This document shows positions 1 through 9,438 of a stretch of DNA of 24,170 nucleotides, piece after piece. The notes below the pieces were generated by a model, which was not told the origin of the DNA, ran no database searches, and was given only the letters and a program-made list of their open reading frames with translations. This DNA is from Chara braunii (Eukaryota; Streptophyta; Charophyceae; Charales; Characeae). Position numbers and translations under genes: made by a program. The stretch lies in the NCBI GenBank assembly GCA_003427395.1, contig BFEA01000032.1:4736652-4760821 (forward strand). Direction: 5' to 3'. Within the stretch, counting starts at the first letter, position 1, and each line of letters opens with the position of its first letter.

Positions 1-85
1 CCTCCTGCTGCTGTTGCTGCTGCTGCTCCGCCTTGGCAACCTCCTGCTGCTGTTGCTGCTGCTCTGCTCCTCCTGCTGCTTCATT

Positions 86-116
<31 letters not shown>

Positions 117-135
117 TCTGGTCCTTCTGTGGCGG
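1..135 (-). repeat. Compound CAG/CTG trinucleotide tract with open Gln-rich frame
   Basis: CTG/TTG triplets dominate the + strand, with a 39-bp sub-unit present about twice at 1-78. On the minus strand a frame opens at an ATG (157-155) and runs off the window edge: MGQGGGAAATEGPE, a polyQ run, NEAAGGAE, then Q-runs separated by EVAKAE. It could be a Gln-rich exon of an antisense gene or simply an intronic triplet repeat; the repeat reading is safer. Confidence 0.8.
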
Positions 136-616
136 CTGCTCCTCCTCCTTGGCCCATTTCTTTTTTCTTTTGGAGATTCCAGGGAAGGGATAAGGGATGG
201 AGGAGAGGGTCGTAACAAACCCAGCTCTCTTCTTCATTAAGCAACTAACTTGTCTGAAGTTGTTTTTCTTTTTCTGTACGCTCTTCTGTAAAACTTACCG
301 TCCGTTCGGCGAATCTGCCAGTTTGCCTGCACTGCATGCCTAATCTTGCCTATCGTAGTGGTGAGAACTTAAGCTTGACTCCATCCATACATATCGGACT
401 CTTGAGAATTCCTATCTTCAACCCCCCCCCCCTCCCTCCCGTCCCTCCAACCCCCAACAATAACAGAGGATCCAGTCTATTGGCAGGGGGCTAGCTCAGC
501 CTAGCTGCACCAGTAATTATTTGACGTTTCTTTTTTTCTTAAGTTTTTTTGCCCTCCATGGAAACTTGAGCTTGATGCCGTAAGAACTTAGTTTTTTTGC
601 ATGTTGGCTTGTGTAG
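1..616 (+). other. Upstream intron of AlaRS (partial), no exon recognised
   Basis: Non-coding sequence before the first visible exon. It holds the CTG/CAG tract at the left edge, a C-rich run near 422-432, and T-runs at 530-598 that probably serve as the pyrimidine tract of the acceptor at 615-616. No further synthetase exon could be found here. Confidence 0.6.
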
Positions 617-896
617 CGTCATGGGGTTGACGGAGGCAAAGAATGCAGGAGCAATTGCAATGTTTGGTGAGAAGTACGGGGAGGAAGTGAGGGTTGTAAC
701 GGTCCCGGAGATCTCAATGGAGCTATGTGGTGGAACACATGTTAGAAACACCGCAGAGATCAGAGGGCTAAAAATCATCTCAGAGGCGGGCATTGCGTCG
801 GGAGTCCGTCGGATTGAAGCAGTTGCTGGCCCGGCAGTCCTCGAGTATCTGGACGAGAGGGAGCGTATTGTACGGCACCTAAGTTCGCAGCTGAAG
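617..896 (+). CDS. AlaRS: AlaRS exon A (editing-domain end, CGGTH motif)
   Basis: The exon begins after a pyrimidine-rich stretch ending in GTGTAG at 611-616 and ends at CTGAAG before GTGAGA at 897. The first base completes a split codon, then 93 codons follow. The zinc-ligand Cys is at 726-728 and the His of CGGTH at 738-740. The open frame runs on past 896 only by chance: the downstream residues no longer resemble the family, and the next exon resumes exactly at the following residue (QLK then VKAEEV). Confidence 0.92.
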
Positions 897-3800
897 GTGA
901 GAATGCCGCAGCACCTGCGCTTTTTTTTTGGCTGGGAACCACCAGTCCATTTCGCAGCTATTTTGTTAACTGACCGAGGCTACCAGCCGGGCCGCCTGGG
1001 TCACAATATTCCCCGGGCGGCCTCGGCTGTGCAAGGACCAGGGAAGGTTCTAGCAAAAAAAAAAAAAAAAAAAAAAATCAAAAAAATCCACAAAAAGTGC
1101 CAAATATGCAGAAAAATAAACTGAACAACTCCCGACCAATCCCATCCGTGACCGCAGCCACAAAACTCTCAAACCCTAACTACTCGCCACAAGGGCCCTT
1201 TTCCCCAACTGCAACCAACAAATTCAATCAAAGGTTGTTCAAACCCTAACTGCTTGCCACAACCAAACCCAGAAAACCTCAAGCCATACTACCGCAGTTT
1301 ATTGCTAATATTAGAACATGCCCAAAATCAAATCCTATTAGAGCGCAAAACCAAACTTCTAAAGAGCAACTCCTCCTCATCTCCAAATTCTACCAGTTAT
1401 AACTACCCACGTGTCTCAAAAACCGAATAACAAAAAATCAAACCCTCTAGTACTCCACCGAATCCCCAAAAACCCGAACAAACTATCTACACCAACTCTA
1501 TTTTACTACAAAAACTACCTCTGGTTAATCCACGTCAAAAGCAGTCGAGATCAGTCGATTCCATAAAAATTAGCAAGCCATTCAACATCCCTACAATTAC
1601 TAAAGAAGAAACAAGCATACCTAATTAGCAAAATATTTAATCTCTCTCTCCAAACGCTTGGATTATATGATTTATATCTAATCAACTATAGACAACAATG
1701 TTTTGAAGAGAAAAGAAAACAAAATAACAAAAAACAATCACAACATCCTAAATCATCCCTAAATTACTAGTCCTATAGTAAAACAAACTGAAAACGGTCA
1801 CACCATTACCCGTCAGATTCTGCAATTTCCGTTGCCAATCAGATCTGAAGAATCATGAGGCGCAAAAACCGCCGATCCAGCTGGAGAATAACGCAAAAAG
1901 TCAGCAGCCTCGTCAATACCTGCTGGGGTTCGCCAATAAGCACCCATCATCAGCCTGCGACTGTATTACATCGCGACGCCTCCAAAGGGCAGCAACAGCC
2001 ATCGTTCAGCAAGAAGCTGGCAAACTCAGCATCGCCAATCACCGGCCATGGCTCATTAGAAACGTGAACAGTAAACCCGACAGTGCAGAAGAGAGCTATC
2101 AACGTCAATATTGCCAGCACCATGTCCAATCAGCATAAGGAAATGAGAATAGGTTTCGTATCTGTAACCAGGGGGCAACGCCCCTGATCAGGTTGCAATT
2201 CTGGTATAAACGGTGCACAGATCCTGCTCTTCGACCGCCCTCACAGCTTCCTCCATCCAATCACGGTCATTCAGGATTACCGACCGAGGTCGGCCAAGAC
2301 TAGGCTATGGCGGCGCCATGGTAGCACCTTCTCGAAGCGGCTTCCCCTTCGGCACCGATGCACCCTGAAATCCCTTCCGCTTCCTCTGGCACGGCACAGA
2401 CATGCTCGCAGTTGCACCAACGCGATCCCCGTTGCCCACGCGCCGTAAGGGACGCGTTAGCGCTGCGTTACTACCGCAGCGCTAACACGCCCGGTCACAC
2501 AACTTTTGCCTCAGGGTCACATCAAAATTCTTTACCAAATTTAAAATAAAATTTAAAAAAAAAAAAAAAAAAATTACTGTTATTGTTTTTTTTTTTTTTG
2601 GACCGGCTGGGCAATTGGTCCCAGGCGACGCTGGTAGCCTAGTAAATGACCACATTAACAGGGGCTCGGCCTAGCGGGAAGGAAAAGGCTGACGGCACCA
2701 GGCAAAAAGAAAAAAATACGTCCTACAGGCGGCTGCTCGTTTTTCTTTGGTGCACAGCAGAAAAAAACTGGGTCGGTGAAAAAAAGGCTCGGAGGGACTG
2801 GTGGTTTGAAGTTACGTCAGCAAAACCCCTTTGCTCTCGGGCTTTCAGCTGTAAACCCGAGAGGAAAGGTTTTGCGCACGGGGCGATGAAGGGTGGTGTA
2901 GTATCTGCGGATATTTGCTGTAGTCCTTTGGATTGTATGATGATAAGCACATTGATCATTGTTGCCTTCTTCTTTCTATTTTCTCTCTGTTCCTCCCGCG
3001 GGGTGAAAGTCCTAAGATTAAGTTGTCCATCTGAGCTCGAGATGATTTCAAGTTTGAACTTTGAACTCATGATCTGTTGATTAGTAATTGGCAAATTGCA
3101 TACGTTTACCTTTGCGGACCAGGTGGGTGGAGGAGGAAACACTCGGGAGGATCAAGCAGGGTCCTGCCGGAGAAGATGGTTGAAACTGTAAGAGTGTAAA
3201 GTTAAAAAAAAAAGTTTTGAAGTTTGAAGTTTAAAGTTTAAAGTTTTAAACGTTAAACCGTAGTTTGCATCGTGGTTATGGCTCCAGCATAACCACGATG
3301 CAAACTTGGCTTAAACCGTCAATTACATGGTGTCTGGGCTGGGGTTCAGTGTGAACCATGGTGTAAAACAGTAAAACCTTTGGTTACGTGATTGCTGGGT
3401 CCAAGTGTGGATCTGGGTGGGGGTGCGGGTCTGGGTCCAGTGCCAGGTCCGGATTTGGTTCTGGGTCCTAAGCATGGCAGCGATCCGGACCTCCGGACAG
3501 GGCTCCGGACCGTCCGGTGAACGTGTCCGGATCCCGGTCCGGATTCCAGACCCTTTGGCCAACGGCCAATTTTTTTTTGGCTGTCCAGGGCGTTTCGTCT
3601 CGCCCAGGGCCGCCAGCCAAAAATACGAGCAGATTTTTTTTGGCCCTGAAGGGGCATCCGCTAGGGCCAGGATCTTTTTATTTTGCCTGTGGGAAGTTTT
3701 CTTCCTTCTATGTTTCTGCCCGCTTGAATGCCGTCCTGCATCGTGGTGGCTTCGTAGTGGGCACAGTCTTTGAACTCATCCTCCCGCCTTGCGAGTTCGG

Positions 3801-3987
3801 CCGCCCCCTCTCCCATAACAACGTTCGAGCTTGCATGCCCGCCACTACTGCCATTGTCAGAGGGAGGAAGAAGCAGGGCAACGAGGCGGCCATAGCAGGC
3901 AAGGAGCAGACGCGGAGGAGGCGCAGGAGGGCTGGCAGTGGGTGCAGCGAAGGCCGCGCGAGGAGCCCAGCAAGGAGCAGTGCAAGC

Positions 3988-4070
<83 letters not shown>

Positions 4071-7000
4071 CATTTTGTTGGCATGGTCTTCCTCCTTTCT
4101 GCTCCCTCTCTCTCTCTTGTCGTTTTGTTGTCATGGTCTTCCTCCTTTCTGCTCCTCCATCCACCTCCTCCATGTCTGCGTCCTCCTCCCGCTCCTCCTC
4201 CTCCTCCTCGTCTTGGTCATCGTCATGTACTTGCTATAACCTCCCCCGCTCCCTTCCCTGCTCATGCCACGTGGCACCCTTTTTCCTTTTTTTTTCGGAT
4301 CTTTGTCGTCGTGTTCCTCGTCTTCATCCTCCTCCCGCTCCTCCCCGTCCACGTCTTTGCCCTCATCCTGCTGCTCCTCCACGTCTTCACCCTCCTCCCC
4401 CTCATCTTGGTTGTTGACATGTACTCGCTATAACCTCCCCTCCCCGCCCCCACCTGTGCCACATGGCCTTTTCGTTGTTTTCAACCCATTTTTTAAATTT
4501 AAATCCGGACATGTACACCATCCGGACAGGGATCTGGACAGGCCGGTCCGGATATGTCCGGATTAGCCGGAAAATACCGGAAATCCGGACGTTCGGATGA
4601 AACCGGGAAATCCGGCTTCCGGTGTCCGGACTTGTCCGGTTCACTTGTCCGGTTCACTTGTCCGCCGCTGCTATGGTCCTAAGTAACTATGGTTTAAGCC
4701 TGGGTCTGGATACGGGCCAGGGTCCAGGTCCAGGTCCAGATATGTGGTGTCTGCCTGGGTCTGGATACGAGATTGCAAAAGCACTCATCCATAAAGTCCA
4801 CAAGCATCGTTAAGAACCACACAAGAAGAAGATGGAGGAAAGGGGGGAGGCAAGAAGAAGGAGGAGAAGAGAGGGGAAATAGAACCGCACGTGATGAAAA
4901 AAGGTATGTCATAATACCCTGGATACGGGCCAGGGTCCAGGTCCAGATCTGCATCTGGGTATGGGTATGGGCCCTCGTCTCCAGGTCCAGACGGTAATAG
5001 ACAAAAAGTGCGTTTATATCCTTGAGACAACGCAAGCACACCTCCCTGTGACTTTGTCCATCAGGCTGGCACGGCAGCGGGTTCTTCGGGGTTGCTTGAG
5101 GGATTGACCGGGGTTTCCCACTCTCCAAAAAAAGGCTCCGGCCTTCAACATCGTGGCTGCAAGCCTGCAAGGCTTAGCCTTAGTAGGTGTTGTTCATTGA
5201 GCCTTACAGCGACAGGATGACAACTAACCGTAGTTGATGATAGAGAAATCAGATCACGATGTTCCCCGGCCTTGACATGGTGGGGGGAAGTCCCGAAGCC
5301 TGGCTGTGGGTGGGAATAGGAGTCCTTGTTCTGACGGAGTGGAGGGAGGGATCACTGTGTGGGTGGGTTTGACTTGTGTGGCCTCATCTGTCAAATGCAG
5401 GTAAAAGCTGAGGAGGTCCCAGCGCGAGTGGCAGATCTGCAGGAAGAGGCAAGAGCATCTAGGAATGAAGTGGCGCTGTTGAAAGCGGCGTTGGCAGTAA
5501 CCAAAGCAGAGCTGCTTGCAGACCAGGCGGAGGTCATCGGCGGGAATTGCAAGTATGTGATCCAACGGGCCACCGCACCATGTCACCCCCTTCGCATGCG
5601 TCATGTGCCTCACCCACCCATCGTCCCTGCGCTCGGTTTGCAGAGAGGGGGGTCTTCTTTCTGCCTCCCCTGGGGTTGTGTACCAGCCTGCCGCGTTCCT
5701 CAGTTCCCCGTAGGAGTCGTCTTTCAGACAGACTATCAAGAAGCTTAAAAATCTGAAGCATGGGTGTATAATATATCTTGCTGTATTTACATGACTTGCC
5801 GGGAAACCGGACTGACGCTCACCACAATGGACATCGAGCCAGCACCATAAGGAAGGTGTTGTTTGCGTTTTTTTAATAATAATAATAATAAATCGAAATA
5901 TATGAAAAAAGAAAAAAAAGGAATCAGACTATCAGCTCTGGGGCTGCCTTCTGAACCATTTATAACTTTTCTTTTTTCTCTTCAAATGGCCCCATGAAGG
6001 CAGCACAGGATAAGCTACCGGGTAGTTCTAATATGTCATGCATGCCACAGCCAAAGGTCGTTGCAGTTGAACAGGGTGGGATGTGTGACCCTCTCGTGTA
6101 GTTCGGAGAGTATGTCTTTTTTTTTTTCTTTTTTTCTTTTTTTTCTTTTTTTTTTTACCACAGAAAAGCTCCATCTATTGGTGGGGAGCAACACCTGCTG
6201 GAAACCGGGTCCAGCGTCCCATAGATATATGTCTAGTATTCAAAATTACAAGAAAGCGTACCTTGTGCTTTCTAGTCGTTTTTACTATCGGTTGATTTAG
6301 TCGGCGGTGAGTCGTTTTTACTATCGGTTGGTTTAGTCGGCGGTGATTCGTTTTTACTATCGGTTGGTTTAGTCAGCGGTGTTATCTCATTCCTCTACGA
6401 GCTCCATCGGCTCATGTTGTCATATCTGATGTCTTTTCCAATCTTCCTCATCTGATCTCTTTGCAATCTTACCCTTCGATAACCACAAGTTCCACAACCA
6501 CGACCACCTTTTGAACCTTCTCCTCGATGAGTTGAGTTGAGTTGAGTTGAGTTTTCTTCTTCGAGCTTCGCCTCTCTCGCGATTCCCTCCACTTGCATCT
6601 TATTTCTGCCTCTTCGGGCTTCCGTGGCCGCCTACGAGTCATCGTTGTTCATCAGCTCACCTCTTTTTTCTCTTAAACCACCTCTACCTTTGAGCCTCTT
6701 TTTGCCAAGTTCCAGTACAACTGTGCGCCAAGCTTTTGCCAAAGCGCCAGCGCAACCTTTTCTGTTTCATTTGGCTGGTGCCGCCAGCCATTTTGGTCCG
6801 GTGACGCCTGGCCTTCGCCAACCTCCGCACAATGCGGTATAGGTTATATGTACGACTTCGCCTTCCAGCCAGGAAGGTAGTGTACTAGTGGTAGACTGGC
6901 AGTATTAAAAAAAAAAGAAAAAAGTAAAAAAAAAAAGGTGGTATGCGTCATTGCTGTTCTCTGGTTTACCTCCCATGGTCTTTGCACATGTTTCCTTCCA

Positions 7001-7179
7001 GATAACTTTTAGTCTCCCTTTCTTAATCGGTCCTAGTTGGTGGGCTGAACCGGATTCTTTCCGGTTAAGCCAATGGAGGGGGTGGAGGGTTTTTTAACTT
7101 TTTTTTATGCACAGAAGCACAAACATCAGGTGAGGACCAGGGGTTAGGTGTGGGAAAGTGGCTTACCCCATTTTAGCTG

Positions 7180-7230
<51 letters not shown>

Positions 7231-8276
7231 AACCGAGCGACCGATGGCCGGATGGCAGACAAACGAACGGACTGCCCGAACCCACCGAACGACCAACCGA
7301 CGGAAGGACGGACAGACAGATGGATCGAGAGACAGACAGACAGAACGAAGGACAAGATTGCACATTTTGCCAATCTCTTTATCTTGGGGCCACTAAGGCC
7401 GCGTTCAATCAGGAAAAAAAAAAAAAAAAAGAACAAGAGAAAAGGGAGTGGGTGAAGTGGAGGAACTTGTAGGCTCTGTAGGCTTCCTCTGTGCCCATGG
7501 AAGAGTTGTGTTCTGTCAGCTACATATTAGGACGGGAAGTCTGTTTTTGTCTTTTTCTGCGAAGGATTGATGGCAAATCCTACATTTTTCTGTGAAGGGT
7601 TGATGGCAAATCCTCTAACCTATAAAGGCTGCCTCACATTTTGTTATCGTTTGAATTTTTTTGGTCATGTTCGGACTTATATTTCTAAATGATGTTGTTG
7701 CTGGACAAGATGGGGCCTCGTTCCAGTGATCGCCAAATGTGCAAAATGAGAATGAATCTTCCACTAGAACGTGAGAAGATGCACTGCCAGATTTGTTATC
7801 CTTTGTGCATGTGGCGAGTAGTGGAGCGAATGAGGCCCATGGTCTTTGAGTTTCTTTGAGTTTCTGTGAGTCTCTTTGAGTCGCTCTTTGAATCTCTCTT
7901 GTTGGAGTCTCTCTCTCCTTGAGTACAAATAAAAAGGTGTTTCGTTCCTGCAGATTGCTCTCTAGTTATAAAAAAAAAAAAGAAAAAAAAAAGGATTGCT
8001 CTCTAGTTAGTATCTATCTAATGATTCTAAATTTCTAAACTAATCTAGAAATGAAATTCCTTCTTATCTCCTTCTTTGAGTCTCTCTGTGAGACTCTCTG
8101 TGAGAGACTCTGCCAGTCTCTGTCGGTCTTTTTCAATCTCTTTGAGTCTCTCCCTGAGCTTGAAAATCTGTCAAAAAAAAAAAAAAAAAAAAAGGATCTT
8201 GTCAATTGCGGTACTGTTGTCAAAGAGTATGGCCTGTATAGCATCTGGTTTTTTTTTGTTTTTTTTTTTCAAAAGG

Positions 8277-8314
<38 letters not shown>

Positions 8315-8953
8315 CCACTGGGAAAATCCAAACACGTGGAATGCATAGGATCTGTAACATTGAAAAATAATAAAATATATATAAGAAGTTGCAAAATATG
8401 AAGCAAATTAAGTTGTAATTAACAAAGAAAAAAGAACAACAGCTGTCAGAGTCACTTGCCAGCCTGACAACGCTATCCATGTCGATCATTAAAGTTACCG
8501 AAAGCATTTCTCTTGATTGTGAAAAGTTTCTAAGAACCCTTTATTGTTTTCTTGTTTAACAATAACCGGAAACGAAAACAAAAAAAAAAACTTTGGTTCT
8601 ATGCCATGCCTCGCAGGGTGATTGTAGCGCCACTGGAGGCGGTCGATCCAGAGTCGTTAAGGCTTGCGGCTGAGAGGTTACTCCAACGTCTAGGCGATCC
8701 CGCAGCTGTCGTACTCGGTTCCGTTCCTGAGGAAGGGAAAGTGAGCCTCGTGGCGGCATTCAGCGACTCCATCGTGAAATCTGGTGTCCAGGCTGGCAAA
8801 TTCATAGGCGCGGTTGCAAAAGTGTGTGGAGGCGGAGGAGGAGGGAGGCCCAACATCGCTCAGGCGGGTGGGAGGCTGCCAGAGAAACTCCCAGAGGCCT
8901 TGGAAAAGGCGAGGTCGGATTTGCAGGCGGCGATAATTACCAAGAAACAGTAA
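617..8953 (+). CDS. AlaRS: Alanyl-tRNA synthetase, organellar type, 3' part of gene (3 exons)
   Basis: The coding sequence is join(617..896, 5401..5552, 8617..8953), about 255 C-terminal residues; family members have roughly 900-1000, so the aminoacylation and most of the editing region lie left of the window. AlaRS charges tRNA-Ala with alanine and clears Ser/Gly mischarging in its editing domain. What is seen: SMELCGGTH in exon 1, the zinc-binding end of the tRNA_SAD editing domain, followed by a GVRRIEAV segment; a charged helical linker in exon 2; and in exon 3 a DHHA1 domain with [16 protein letters not shown] and a [16 protein letters not shown] loop. The exons join in phase with no loss of alignment to the family. 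The [17 protein letters not shown] wording is bacterial/plastid-like rather than that of the eukaryotic cytosolic enzyme, so plastid and possibly mitochondrial location is inferred; the transit peptide is outside the window. No frameshift or premature stop is seen, so the gene looks functional. Confidence 0.93.
2456..2486. repeat. Hairpin with 12-bp perfect stem
   Basis: GTTAGCGCTGCG (2456-2467) and its exact reverse complement (2475-2486) are separated by seven bases. It lies in a GC-rich part of intron 1. Confidence 0.8.
2820..2875. repeat. Imperfect foldback
   Basis: The arm at 2820-2841 (GCAAAACCCC...CTCTCGGG) pairs with 2856-2875 (CCCGAGAG...GGTTTTGC) with a two-base length difference and a few mismatches; the loop is about 14 bases. 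Confidence 0.65.
3263..3305. repeat. Perfect 18-bp inverted repeat, 7-nt loop
   Basis: GTTTGCATCGTGGTTATG (3263-3280) and its exact reverse complement (3288-3305) enclose GCTCCAG. Copies of TTAAACCGT lie on either side in the same orientation (3254-3262 and 3312-3320). Confidence 0.9.
3440..3550. repeat. GTCCGGA-rich patch A
   Basis: Many copies of TCCGGAC, GGTCCGG and CTCCGGAC at irregular spacing. The same motif is dense again at 4503-4665, on the other side of the CT-rich core. Confidence 0.7.
3555..3669. repeat. Cluster of three T-run/GGC foldbacks
   Basis: Three consecutive hairpins: TTGGCC-AAC-GGCCAA at about 3555-3569; TTTTTGGCTG...CCAGGGCG (about 3573-3592) against CGCCCAGG...CCAGCCAAAAA (3601-3623); and TGGCCCT (3641-3647) against AGGGCCA (3663-3669). 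The second and third begin with T-runs. Confidence 0.65.
3990..4066. repeat. (CT)n microsatellite, about 38 units
   Basis: Uninterrupted CT dinucleotides. They create spurious Ser/Leu and Arg/Glu repeat frames on both strands. Confidence 0.97.
4067..4480. repeat. Pyrimidine-rich tract with internal duplications
   Basis: A segment of about 39 bp beginning TTGTCRTTTTGTTG is present twice (about 4067-4105 and 4118-4156). A longer, more diverged unit of about 196 bp repeats as well: CATGTACTYGCTATAACCTC occurs near 4223 and 4419, preceded by CCTCCTCC-rich sequence. No protein family match is visible. Confidence 0.65.
4503..4665. repeat. GTCCGGA-rich patch B
   Basis: At least eight TCCGGA-type motifs, ending in a tandem 13-bp unit CTTGTCCGGTTCA (two copies and part of a third, about 4631-4663). 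Confidence 0.75.
4700..4990. repeat. GGTCCAGGTCCAG motif pair
   Basis: CTGGATACGGGCCAGGGTCC followed by AGGTCCAG occurs at about 4706-4733 and again at about 4919-4946, with related GGGTCTGGATACGAG and GGGTATGGGTATGGG stretches nearby. Confidence 0.7.
5401..5552 (+). CDS. AlaRS: AlaRS exon B (helical linker before DHHA1)
   Basis: The acceptor is AAATGCAG at 5393-5400 and the donor is AA/GTATGT at 5551-5558. Fifty codons plus two bases encode an Ala/Glu/Lys-rich amphipathic segment ([16 protein letters not shown], then [16 protein letters not shown]) typical of the coiled linker between editing and DHHA1 domains. The last two bases join the first base of exon C to make a Lys codon, giving GGNCK-VIVAPL. 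Confidence 0.88.
6275..6381 (+). repeat. Tandem repeat, 36-bp unit, 3 copies
   Basis: Copies at 6275-6310, 6311-6346 and 6347-6381, each containing TCGTTTTTACTATCGGTTG and TTTAGTC(G/A)GCGGTG, with only a few substitutions between copies. Confidence 0.92.
6529..6553 (+). repeat. (GAGTT)5 microsatellite
   Basis: Five consecutive GAGTT units within intron 2. Confidence 0.9.
7183..7350 (+). repeat. (GA)n followed by degenerate tetranucleotide array
   Basis: GA dinucleotides to about 7229 are followed by sequence with a clear four-base period (ACCG, AACG, GACG, GACA-like units), including GACAGACAGA runs near 7310-7340. Confidence 0.85.
7713..7838 (-). mobile_element. MITE-like element, complete copy
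   Basis: About 126 bp bounded by inverted ends: GGGCCTCGTTCCAGTGATCG on the left and GGCGAGTAGTGGAGCGAATG then AGGCCC on the right. The core (GTGCAAAATGAGAATGAATC then CACTAGAACGTG) is the reverse complement of the core shared by the copies at 16.66-17.2 kb. It has no coding capacity and would depend on a transposase elsewhere. No clear target-site duplication was seen. Confidence 0.7.
7845..7925 (+). repeat. Degenerate TTTGAGTCTC-like array
   Basis: Repeated CTTTGAGTTTCT and CTTTGAGTCGCT units with a period of about 10-12; a related array lies at 8070-8160 (CTCTGTGAGACTCT). Confidence 0.65.
7953..8009 (+). mobile_element. Poly(A) block between 16-bp direct repeats
   Basis: GATTGCTCTCTAGTTA at 7953-7968 and again at 7994-8009 flank only 25 bases, nearly all A. 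This is what an extremely 5'-truncated LINE/SINE-type insertion with its target-site duplication would look like. A local duplication with A-tract expansion is the alternative. Confidence 0.55.
8274..8313 (+). repeat. (GAAA)n microsatellite
   Basis: About nine GAAA units in intron 2. Confidence 0.95.
8617..8953 (+). CDS. AlaRS: AlaRS exon C (C-terminal DHHA1 domain and stop)
   Basis: The acceptor is CCTCGCAG at 8609-8616; the exon ends at a TAA at 8951-8953 after IITKKQ. It encodes about 111 residues with [35 protein letters not shown] and a six-glycine run (8827-8844) followed by RPNIAQAGG, the conserved C-terminal signature of AlaRS, thought to help tRNA binding and dimerisation. The last residues ([14 protein letters not shown]) match the usual family end, so this is the natural C-terminus. 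Confidence 0.93.
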
Positions 8954-9438
8954 TTCCTCTGCCGAGGTCTCACACATGCGCATTCTCCGTTTCCAGGCCC
9001 GTGGATCTTCACGGTCTTTTTTTTCCTTTTTTTTCCTTTTTTTTTTTTTTTAAATCGATCCTCACGGTCTATTGTGGTTCAAAATGCCGAATTCTGGTAA
9101 AGAGGGGCCTTGCCCCTGAGAAAGGTCCTTAGATAGAGCAGAGCTTTCGGGTGCTGGTCCCTCCCTCCCTCCCTCCCTCCCCAGAACAGAAACGAGCCTT
9201 CTTGTGTTTTTGTACTAAAAGCCAAGTTTGATGCAACAAGGAGGGCTCCTTGCCAGTCAGAGCATTCAGCAATGGTGAGGGAACAAATACACCGCCACAT
9301 CTCAGCTGCCAGGGGGAATGCGAAGGAGAACGGCCCGACATCATGCATGCAGGTTGGCGGAACTTTGCAGGGGAAGCCTGCTTCCAGAGAGGGGGGGTCT
9401 CATCTGGAGTCTGCAATCACGAACAACGATTCATGAAG
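8954..9438 (+). other. AlaRS 3' flank / probable 3' UTR
   Basis: No AATAAA is seen close to the stop. T-runs at 9017-9050 and a CCCT-type repeat at about 9159-9181 are the only notable elements. The transcript end cannot be placed. Confidence 0.4.

Larger units (their letters stand above)
897..5400 (+). other. AlaRS intron 1 (about 4.5 kb)
   Basis: GTGAGA donor and GCAG acceptor. The intron is a mosaic: an AT-rich part (about 1055-2080) that opens with a poly(A) run of about 23 bases; a GC-richer part with a 12-bp hairpin; poly(A)/poly(T) at 2557-2600; foldbacks at 2820-2875, 3263-3305 and 3555-3669; GTCCGGA-rich patches; a CT-rich core; and GGTCCAGGTCCAG motifs at 4700-4990. The open frames inside are low-complexity translations and none resembles a protein family. 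Confidence 0.85.
5553..8616 (+). other. AlaRS intron 2 (about 3.1 kb)
   Basis: GTATGT donor and CGCAG acceptor. It contains (AAT)n at about 5873-5890, T-runs at 6118-6157, a 36-bp tandem triplicate, (GAGTT)n, (GA)n followed by a degenerate GACA/GACG-like tetranucleotide stretch (7230-7350), a MITE-like element, a TTTGAGTCTC-like degenerate array (7845-7925 and 8070-8160), a poly(A) block between direct repeats and a (GAAA)n tract. No coding segment was recognised. Confidence 0.85.

Noticed and set aside
1053-1077. Poly(A) runs at 1053-1077, 2557-2574, 8165-8185 and 10678-10707 as retroposon tails
   Set aside because: No convincing flanking direct repeats were found, unlike the block at 7953-8009.
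897-1124. Continuation of AlaRS exon A to the stop at 1122
   Set aside because: Residues after QLKV lose all family similarity and end in a polyK run; a GTGAGA donor sits at 897 and exon B resumes exactly.
3517-4433. Long frames rich in Ser/Leu or Arg/Glu
   Set aside because: They cross the (CT)38 tract and pyrimidine-rich duplications, are open in several frames on both strands, and have no domain.
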